The notes under the pieces were generated by a model. It did not search any database, was not told the DNA's origin, and saw only the letters and a list, made by a program, of their open reading frames with translations. A DNA stretch of 64,000 bases from Amycolatopsis saalfeldensis (GTDB lineage Bacteria; Actinomycetota; Actinomycetes; Mycobacteriales; Pseudonocardiaceae), in assembly GCF_900110575.1 (NCBI RefSeq), contig NZ_FOEF01000021.1, forward strand, positions 62,001-126,000. Reading direction: 5' to 3'. This document shows, piece by piece, positions 58,742 to 64,000 of this stretch. Each line of letters starts with the position of its first letter. Within the stretch, counting starts at the first letter, position 1. Made by a program: the position numbers and the translations under genes.

Positions 58742-58779
58742 CGCTGAAGGCCCGCCTGCGACCAGGCGAGCCCTCAGCG
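58742..58779 (-). terminator. Hairpin terminator after rseA
   Basis: CGCTGA (58742-58747) pairs with TCAGCG (58774-58779); the stem continues inward through GG/CC and GCCT/AGGC with two mismatches to about 14 pairs. It lies 16 bp beyond the rseA stop in the leftward direction and separates sigE-rseA from htrA. Confidence 0.7.
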
Positions 58780-58794
58780 GTGGGACAAGAGTCT

Positions 58795-59460
58795 TCAGCG
58801 GACCGGGACCGCCGCGGTCGTGGTGTCGCTCACCGGCCGGACCGAGGTCGACGTGGGCGACAGCAGCGGCTGCACCCCCATCTGGGCGGGCAGCAGGTTC
58901 GCGTTCGGCGGCGGCTGGGGGCTCGGGTCGGTCGAGCCCTCACCGCTGTCCGCCGACGTCCCCACCAGGGCCAGCGCGCTCAGCACCAGTCCCGAGACGA
59001 CCACGCCCGCGCCCTGGGCCGCCTTCTTGCGGCTGAAGGTGAACCGGCCGCCGCCGAGCACTGTGGACGAGTGCCCGAGCGGCGCGGTCGAGCCCAACGG
59101 GGTGCCACCGAACACGCCGCTCTCCCGCAGGCCGGCGACGCGGTCGGGACGCTGGATGGCGACCAGCTGGCCGTCGGCCGTCACCGCCAGGTTGTCGGGT
59201 GAGCTGGGCAGGTCGGTGTGCTCCGGGATGGAGCGGAGGCTGGCCAGGAACCCGGCCGACATGGAGGGGTCGCCGGCGCGCTTGACCGCCGCGACGGCCT
59301 GCCGCTGGGCGGCCACCTCGGCCGCGCAGCCGGGGCAGCGCGCGATATGCGAGGCGGCCCGGTCCTGCGGGCCCAGCGAAAGCTCGCCGTCGACGAACGC
59401 GACGACTACGTCCGGTAGCAGGTGCGACTCGGGGAGTCCCCAACCTCGCGGTGCGGTCAT
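58795..59460 (-). CDS. rseA: Anti-sigma factor RseA (zinc-binding type)
   Basis: A 221-residue anti-sigma factor. The N-terminal zinc-associated domain has His38, Cys42 and Cys45 in HIARCPGC, the HxxxCxxC signature. A membrane-like stretch (AGVVVSGLVLSALALVGTSA) occurs at about 153-172. The C-terminal part is Pro/Thr-rich. It should hold SigE inactive until stress. In mycobacteria RseA uses the reduced cysteines to bind SigE. The ATG overlaps the sigE stop (ATGA), so the pair is made in fixed ratio. Confidence 0.9.
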   Translation of the reverse strand: MTAPRGWGLPESHLLPDVVVAFVDGELSLGPQDRAASHIARCPGCAAEVAAQRQAVAAVKRAGDPSMSAGFLASLRSIPEHTDLPSSPDNLAVTADGQLVAIQRPDRVAGLRESGVFGGTPLGSTAPLGHSSTVLGGGRFTFSRKKAAQGAGVVVSGLVLSALALVGTSADSGEGSTDPSPQPPPNANLLPAQMGVQPLLSPTSTSVRPVSDTTTAAVPVR

Positions 59461-60074
59461 ACCGACACCTTCGCAGACTCGTCCCGCTGCGCGCGACGGC
59501 GCTCGAGCGAGGCGCGCAGCGCCTGGCGGCCACGGTGGATCCGGCTGCGGACAGTGCCCAGCTTGACGCCGAGCGTCGCGCCGATCTCCTCGTAGGAAAG
59601 GCCTTCGACGTCACACAGCACGACAGCGGCGCGGAACTCCGGGGGCAGCTCGTCGAGCGCCTCCTGCAGGTCCGGGTCCAGGTGCGTGTCGGTGTAGACC
59701 TGCTCCGGGCTCGGGTCGTCGCCGACGATCCGGTCCGTGTCGTCCGGCAGCCCCTCCATGCGCACCCGGGACCGGCGGCGCGCCATGTCGAGGAACAGGT
59801 TCGTGGTGATCCGGTGCAGCCAGCCCTCGAAGGTGCCCGGCTTGTAGGACGCCAGCGAGCGGAAGACGCGGATGAACGTCTCCTGGGTCAGGTCCTCGGC
59901 GTCGTGGGCGTTGCCGGTCAGGCGGTACGCCAGCCGGTACACCCGGTCGGCGTGCTCGCGCACGATCTCGTCCCACGAGGGCGGCGTCCAGGCCGCCTCG
60001 CCACCGCCGTCCACGGCGACCGGCTCGGCTTCGGGCATATCGGCGTTCTGCATCAGGGGAGCAGGCACCTCCAT
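59457..60074 (-). CDS. sigE: ECF sigma factor SigE
   Basis: A 205-residue ECF sigma factor. Region 2 is clear (DEIVREHADRVYRLAYRLTG, then AEDLTQETFIRVFRSL) and region 4 follows (LPPEFRAAVVLCDVEGLSYE, then LGVKLGTVRSRIHRGRQALR). It sits with its anti-sigma factor and htrA, as in mycobacterial sigE-rseA-htrA-tatB. It should direct transcription of envelope stress genes. AGAGGAGA precedes the ATG. The 190-bp gap before it contains a likely SigE-type promoter and an 11-bp-spaced direct repeat. Confidence 0.93.
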   Translation of the reverse strand: MEVPAPLMQNADMPEAEPVAVDGGGEAAWTPPSWDEIVREHADRVYRLAYRLTGNAHDAEDLTQETFIRVFRSLASYKPGTFEGWLHRITTNLFLDMARRRSRVRMEGLPDDTDRIVGDDPSPEQVYTDTHLDPDLQEALDELPPEFRAAVVLCDVEGLSYEEIGATLGVKLGTVRSRIHRGRQALRASLERRRAQRDESAKVSV

Positions 60075-60100
60075 CTGCGTGTCTCCTCTTCTGCTCAGCC

Positions 60101-60126
60101 AACGTGCTCCGGGTGCACGGAGTTCC
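60101..60126 (-). promoter_or_regulatory. ECF-type promoter of sigE (possible autoregulation)
   Basis: Reading leftward, GGAAC (60126-60122) and CGTT (60104-60101) are separated by 17 bp, matching the GGAAC-N16-18-CGTT promoters of SigE-type ECF factors. Transcription would begin about 20 bases before the ATG at 60074 and include its AGAGGAGA ribosome site. Confidence 0.65.
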
Positions 60127-60180
60127 CGTGCGCTTGATCCTGAGTCTCGCGGGTCTCCCTATGGTTCTAGTGAGACAGGA

Positions 60181-60198
60181 CTGAGAACAGCCTGAGAA
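60181..60198 (-). promoter_or_regulatory. 11-bp spaced direct repeat upstream of sigE
   Basis: TTCTCAG occurs twice, at 60198-60192 and 60187-60181 on the leftward strand, with an 11-bp period. This is the spacing of response-regulator sites. In mycobacteria MprA controls sigE through direct repeats, so a similar two-component input is possible. Distance to the sigE start is about 110 bp. Confidence 0.5.
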
Positions 60199-60264
60199 GT
60201 TATTTCCGCGGGCTTACCAGGGAGCCTTCGCGTATTTATCGACAACCAACGCTAACCTTCGCGC

Positions 60265-60918
60265 GTGAGTTCCGGGACGCATGCGGCCTCGGCAGCCGAT
60301 CCGGTCGGCGCCGAGTACGTCGACGGGTACCTTCCCGACGACGACGTACTGGCCGCGGCGCGGGCGCGCGCGGCCGATCTCGGCTGCTCCCCACTGGCCT
60401 CCGGGGCGGGCGCGACCTTGCGTTTCCTCGCCGCGACGGTGGCCGCGCGGGCGGTCGTGGAGGTCGGCACCGGCACCGGCGTCAGCGGCCTGCACCTGCT
60501 GCGCGGCATGGCCGCGGACGGCATCCTGACCTCCATCGACCTCGAGCCGGAGTACCAGCGCGCGGCGCGCAAGGCGTTCCTGGAGGCGGGCTACCCGCCG
60601 GGCCGGACGCGGCTGATCGTCGGGCGCGCGCTGGACGTGCTGCCGCGGCTCACCCCCGGCGGCTACGACCTGGTGTTCATCGACGCGGCGCGGATCGAGT
60701 TCCCCAGCTACTACGAGAAGGGCGTGGCCCTGCTGCGCCGCGGCGGGATCATCGCGTTCCACAACGTCCTGGCCGGCGGCCGCGTCGCCGACCCGTCCCG
60801 CCGCGACCCGGAGACGCTCGCGCTGCGCGAGGTCGCCCGCGCGATGCGCGAGGACGAACGGCTGGTCCCGGCCCTGCTCCCGGTGGGCGGCGGCCTGCTG
60901 GTCGCCGCCGCCTGCTGA
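60265..60918 (+). CDS. O-methyltransferase (Rv1220c-like)
   Basis: A 217-residue class I O-methyltransferase of the catechol/caffeoyl-CoA type. Motif I is VVEVGTGTGVSGLHLL, followed by ILTSIDLEPEYQRAA and DLVFIDAARIEFPSYYEKGV, which carries the metal-binding acidic residues. Divalent metal dependence is expected. TAACCT ends 6 bases before the GTG and there is no ribosome site, so it is probably leaderless. In mycobacteria Rv1220c, of the same type, lies beside sigE. Substrate unknown. Confidence 0.9.
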   Translation: MSSGTHAASAADPVGAEYVDGYLPDDDVLAAARARAADLGCSPLASGAGATLRFLAATVAARAVVEVGTGTGVSGLHLLRGMAADGILTSIDLEPEYQRAARKAFLEAGYPPGRTRLIVGRALDVLPRLTPGGYDLVFIDAARIEFPSYYEKGVALLRRGGIIAFHNVLAGGRVADPSRRDPETLALREVARAMREDERLVPALLPVGGGLLVAAAC

Positions 60919-60919
60919 T

Positions 60920-62128
60920 TCAGCGCGGCGCCAGCTCACGGCGGGCCGGGGAGGGCGAGCGGACGGCCGTGCCCACCCAGACCGCGGCGACGGCCAGCAG
61001 CAGGCACCCGGAGACGGCGCCGATCAGCCACGCCCAGCCCGCCTGCCCGTAGACCGCGCTGCCGATCGAGCCGACGACGCTGCTGCCCAGGTAGTACATG
61101 AGCGTGTACGTGCCGCCGACCTGGCCGCGGGCGTTCTCGGGCGCCTCGGCGGCGGCCCAGCTGTTGGCGATCGAGTGGGCGGCGAAGAACGCGCAGGTCA
61201 GCACCGCGAAGCCGAGCACGACCATCGGCAGCGAGTCCGCGATGGTCAGCGCGGCGCCCACTGCCATCAGGATCAGCGCGGCGCTCACGGCGCGGCGGCG
61301 CCCGATCCGCGCGGCGAACCGGCCCGCGGTCGCCGACGAGACCGAGCCCAGCGCGTACGACAGGAACACCAGCGAAGCGATGGCGGGTGACAGGTTCAGC
61401 GGCGAGCCCGTGAGCCGGAAGCCCGCCGCGTTGTAAAGCGCGACGAACGAGCCCATCGCGAGCAGCGCCACGGCGTACTGGGCGAGCAGCACCGGCTTTC
61501 GCACGGCGGCGACGAGCCCGGCGCCGACGTCGCGCAGGGTCTGGCGTCGCGCGTCCGCCTGCGGGGTCGACGGCGGCAGCGTGACCACGGTGATCACGGC
61601 GCACACCAAGGAAATCCCGGCCACGACGTACAACGCCCCGCGCCAGCCGAGCGGGCCCGCGGCGAAGCCCGTCGCGAGCCGTCCGGTCATGCCGCCGATG
61701 GAATTGCCCGCGATCATCGCCCCGACGGCCGCGGCCACGCCCTTCTTTCCGAGCCGCTCCACGAGGTACGCCGTGGCGACGCCCGGGAAACCCGCGATCG
61801 CGGCGCCCTGCACCGCCCGCAGCACCAGGAGCAGGGGGTACGACGGCATGAGCGGCAGCAGCAGGGCCAGCAGCGAGGAAAGCACCACCGACGCCAGGAT
61901 CACCGGCCGACGACCGACCACTTCGGACAGTGCCGCGATCGGCAGCACGGAGATGGCGAGCGCGCCGGTGGCCACGCTGACCGCGAGCGAGGCGCCGGCG
62001 GGGTCGAGGTGGTACTGCGCGGCGAGCTGCGGCAGCACCGGTTGAGGGGCGTAGAGCAGGGCGAAGGAGGTGAATCCGGCGGCGGCGACCGCGACCTTGA
62101 CCCGTCGGGTGGGAGCGGTGATGGTCAC
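60920..62128 (-). CDS. MFS transporter (YdhP/arabinose-efflux type)
   Basis: A 402-residue MFS permease with twelve membrane segments. RVKVAVAAAGFTSFALLYAP is the first and the loop between helices 2 and 3 is ALSEVVGRRPVIL. The layout fits the DHA1/arabinose-efflux branch, which exports drugs or sugars. The GTG at 62128 was chosen over an earlier frame because it begins TITAPTRR and has a CAGG upstream. It diverges from a LysR regulator 62 bp away, which probably controls it. Confidence 0.88.
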   Translation of the reverse strand: MTITAPTRRVKVAVAAAGFTSFALLYAPQPVLPQLAAQYHLDPAGASLAVSVATGALAISVLPIAALSEVVGRRPVILASVVLSSLLALLLPLMPSYPLLLVLRAVQGAAIAGFPGVATAYLVERLGKKGVAAAVGAMIAGNSIGGMTGRLATGFAAGPLGWRGALYVVAGISLVCAVITVVTLPPSTPQADARRQTLRDVGAGLVAAVRKPVLLAQYAVALLAMGSFVALYNAAGFRLTGSPLNLSPAIASLVFLSYALGSVSSATAGRFAARIGRRRAVSAALILMAVGAALTIADSLPMVVLGFAVLTCAFFAAHSIANSWAAAEAPENARGQVGGTYTLMYYLGSSVVGSIGSAVYGQAGWAWLIGAVSGCLLLAVAAVWVGTAVRSPSPARRELAPR

Positions 62129-62171
62129 GACCTGAAAGTAAGCAGTGCTAATCAATACGTCCAATACGACC

Positions 62172-62187
62172 ATCGGCGATAATCGAT
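62172..62187. promoter_or_regulatory. Possible LysR-type operator
   Basis: ATCG-N8-CGAT (62172-62187) is a partial palindrome with the T-N11-A spacing expected for LysR-type regulators. It lies between the divergent MFS and lysR genes, four bases before the lysR ATG. Confidence 0.4.
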
Positions 62188-62190
62188 ACC

Positions 62191-63108
62191 ATGCCGCATG
62201 AAAGCCTGACCGCGCAGCTCGCGCCCCATCTCCTGCTGCTCGCGACCCTGCGCGAGACGAGGAACGTCACACGCGCGGCCGAACTGCTCGCCGTTCCGCA
62301 GCCGACGATCAGCCGTCGGCTGGCCGCGCTCGGCGAGGCACTGGGCAGCCCGCTGACGGTCCCCGACGGCCGCGGCATCCGGCTCACCCGTGCGGCCGAG
62401 CTGCTGGCGGAAGCGGCGGAACGCGCGTTGGGCCCGGTCGACGCGGGCGCGCGGCTGGCGCGGGAGGAGATCGAGCCGGGCAGCGGCCGCGTCGTGCTGG
62501 GCTTCCTGCACCTGCTCGGCCGCTCGCTGGTGCCGACGCTGCTGCGCGACTACCGCGCCCAGGCCCCCGCCGCTCGGTTCACGCTGGTGCAGGGGTCACG
62601 CCAGGAGATGCTCGACCGGCTCTCCAGCGGCGAGCTGGACCTGGCCCTGCTCGCCCCGGTGCCCGAAGACCCGGCGCTGGACACGGCGGTGCTGGACGAG
62701 CAGCCGATCCTGCTGTCCGTCCCGGCGGGCCACCGGCTGGCCGGGCACGAGGGCGTCGGCATGGCGGAGCTGGCCGACGAGGAGTTCGTGATGCTGGAGC
62801 CGGGTTACGGCCTCCGCCGGATCACCGACGACCTCTGCGCGGCGGCCGGGTTCAGCCCGAGAATCGCCTTCGAGGGCCAGGAATCGGACACCGTGCGCGG
62901 CCTGGTCGCGGCCGGGCTGGGGGTCGCGCTGCTCCCCCACTTCGAGCCGGGCGCGCCGGCCGGGGTCTCGGAAGTCCCGTTGCTGCCGCCGGTCGGCCGG
63001 ACGATCGGGCTGGCCTGGCGCAAGGGCGAACCGGTCTCGCCCGCCGTGCGCGCCTTCCGTGACCACGTAAGGGCTCGTGAGTGTTCAGGACGGTGGGAAC
63101 CGTCCTGA
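62191..63108 (+). CDS. LysR family regulator of the divergent MFS gene
   Basis: A 305-residue LysR-type regulator with the N-terminal HTH (LLATLRETRNVTRAAELLAV, then PQPTISRRLAALGEALGSPL) and an effector domain of the usual size (RVVLGFLHLLGRSLVPTLLR near its start). It diverges from an MFS transporter gene and is expected to control it. The last ten residues (RECSGRWEPS) are not from the ancestral protein: they are translated from palindrome copy 3, whose right arm supplies the TGA. So the repeat has changed the C-terminus. Confidence 0.9.
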   Translation: MPHESLTAQLAPHLLLLATLRETRNVTRAAELLAVPQPTISRRLAALGEALGSPLTVPDGRGIRLTRAAELLAEAAERALGPVDAGARLAREEIEPGSGRVVLGFLHLLGRSLVPTLLRDYRAQAPAARFTLVQGSRQEMLDRLSSGELDLALLAPVPEDPALDTAVLDEQPILLSVPAGHRLAGHEGVGMAELADEEFVMLEPGYGLRRITDDLCAAAGFSPRIAFEGQESDTVRGLVAAGLGVALLPHFEPGAPAGVSEVPLLPPVGRTIGLAWRKGEPVSPAVRAFRDHVRARECSGRWEPS

Positions 63109-63119
63109 ACACTCACGAG
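63074..63119. repeat. Palindromic repeat, copy 3 (perfect)
   Basis: CTCGTGAGTGTTCAGGACGG plus T (63074-63094) and its exact reverse complement (63099-63119) are 21-bp arms with a 4-base loop GGGA. The end of lysR (last ten codons and TGA) lies in it, and the stop of the convergent aminopeptidase gene abuts it at 63120-63122. It is the best preserved of three copies. Confidence 0.9.
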
Positions 63120-64000
63120 TCAGGAAGCGTAGGAAGCCGCGAACTCCACCAGGGTCCGGCTGGCGAAGCCGGACGCGCCGGGCACCACGTCGTCGTAGGT
63201 CTTGTCCGCGCGGCCCGGGCCGGCGATGTCCAGGTGCGCCCACGGCAGTCCGGCCGTGAACTCGCGCAGGAACAGCGCCGCCATGATGCCGCCGGGACCG
63301 CCCGGGGCCTGGCGGACGTCGCCGAGCTCGCCCTGGATCGACGTCGCGTAGTCCTCCACCAGCGGCATCCGCCACCACGCCTCGCCGACGCGGGCGCCGG
63401 CGGCGACGACCCGCGCGGCCAGCTCGTCGTCGGTCGCGAAGAGGCCGCCGGTGCGCAGGCCGAGCGAGACCTTCATCGCGCCGGTCAGCGTGGCGGTGTC
63501 GATCACGACGTCCGGCCGGTACTCGGCGATGCCGTACGCCAGCGCGTCGGCCATCACCATCCGGCCCTCGGCGTCGGTGTTGCCGACCTCGGTGGTGCGG
63601 CCGCCGTAGTGGCGCACGATGTCGCCGGGGCGGTAGGCCGAGCCGGACACGTGGTTCTCCGCCGCGGGCACCAGCGCGGTCACCCGCACCGGCAGCTTCA
63701 GCGCGGCGATCGCGCGCACCGCGGCGATCACGGCCGCGCCGCCCGCCATGTCGGTGCGCATCAGGTGCATGCCGTCGGCCGGCTTGATCGACAGGCCGCC
63801 GGTGTCGAAGGTGATGCCCTTGCCCACCATCAGAACGTGCGAGGACGCGCCGCGCGGCCGGTACTGCAGCTCGATCAGCCGCGGCGGCGAAGCCGAGCCG
63901 CCGCCGACGGCGAGCACCCCGCCGAAGCCGTTGTCCGCGAGCCACTTCTCGTCCCGCACGGTCACGGTCACGCCCTCGGCCGCGCCCACCACCTTCGCCG
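63120..64000 (-). CDS. pepA: Leucyl aminopeptidase (M17), C-terminal part
   Basis: The window holds the last 293 codons of a metal-dependent leucyl aminopeptidase; the N-terminus is beyond the right edge. Active-site segments are VGKGITFDTGGLSIKP, MRTDMAGGAAV and NTDAEGRMVMADAL, with the bicarbonate/arginine region complete. The enzyme removes N-terminal residues from peptides in the cytoplasm as a hexamer. Its stop codon directly follows palindrome copy 3. The preceding codons at the edge are open, so the gene continues. Confidence 0.92.
   Translation of the reverse strand, partial: AKVVGAAEGVTVTVRDEKWLADNGFGGVLAVGGGSASPPRLIELQYRPRGASSHVLMVGKGITFDTGGLSIKPADGMHLMRTDMAGGAAVIAAVRAIAALKLPVRVTALVPAAENHVSGSAYRPGDIVRHYGGRTTEVGNTDAEGRMVMADALAYGIAEYRPDVVIDTATLTGAMKVSLGLRTGGLFATDDELAARVVAAGARVGEAWWRMPLVEDYATSIQGELGDVRQAPGGPGGIMAALFLREFTAGLPWAHLDIAGPGRADKTYDDVVPGASGFASRTLVEFAASYAS

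Noticed and set aside
1..64000. CRISPR arrays, tRNA, rRNA, phage or integrated elements
   Set aside because: No regularly spaced repeats, no recognisable tRNA or rRNA sequence, no integrase or structural phage genes, and no attachment-site duplication were seen.

Overview
The window is high-GC actinobacterial DNA. Gene content and order point to the family Pseudonocardiaceae, most likely Amycolatopsis. Starts are mostly ATG or GTG, and many neighbouring genes overlap by ATGA or GTGA. Two blocks follow the order I recall from Mycobacterium tuberculosis: about 10.6-24.0 kb resembles Rv3205c-Rv3212, and about 33-61 kb contains the pieces of Rv1220c-Rv1239c. The nitrate block has the nasA-C-K-B-D order I recall from Amycolatopsis mediterranei. 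These comparisons are from memory, not from a search. I saw no rRNA, tRNA, CRISPR array, prophage or intact insertion sequence.

Layout. 0-1.7 kb: a regulator fragment, a DUF3224 protein and a winged-helix protein. 1.7-10.5 kb: a leftward nitrate assimilation operon (nitrate reductase, its electron-transfer partner, porter, NirBD nitrite reductase, and a HemD-like regulator of the NnaR type) behind a GlnR-like site. 10.6-24 kb: a kinase-like protein, MoeZ, a zinc peptidase, hydrolases, two TetR regulators, a diiron oxygenase, DUF3107, a ferritin-like protein, a DEAD-box helicase and a membrane-anchored beta-propeller, with an IS110 remnant near 19.1 kb. 24-32.9 kb: a methyltransferase, an Ala/Gly repeat membrane protein, a RecB-like nuclease, an NmrA/MarR pair, MarC, a PHP phosphoesterase, a PH-domain protein with a 54-residue membrane partner, Nudix, DUF2332 and MaoC. 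33-36.4 kb: CorA behind a Ser/Pro-rich leader ORF, a 38-residue membrane protein, a phosphoesterase/ParB-like pair, and a zinc-finger HTH protein behind tandem operators. 36.4-48.5 kb: a drug exporter with its TetR, PspC, a lipoprotein, an LpqY-SugABC-type sugar importer, a glycosyltransferase, a stress protein and three decayed genes. 48.5-61 kb: an acyl-CoA dehydrogenase, DUF4190 proteins, SPFH, a streptomycin-kinase-like protein, an MgtE-N/CBS protein, DUF1003, Mrp, a lipoprotein, TatB, HtrA, RseA, SigE and an O-methyltransferase. 61-64 kb: an MFS exporter, a LysR regulator and a partial leucyl aminopeptidase.

How the parts work together. The nitrate block takes nitrate to ammonium and carries its own regulator. 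SigE, RseA, HtrA and TatB form an envelope-stress and secretion group. LpqY-SugABC is a trehalose-type importer. CorA and the MgtE-like protein suggest two magnesium-linked loci. A 46-48 bp palindrome occurs three times, always between convergent genes, and supplies their stop codons or lies against them. The most unusual item is the leader ORF before corA: 26 codons, 16 of them Ser or Pro, behind a near-perfect Shine-Dalgarno sequence.
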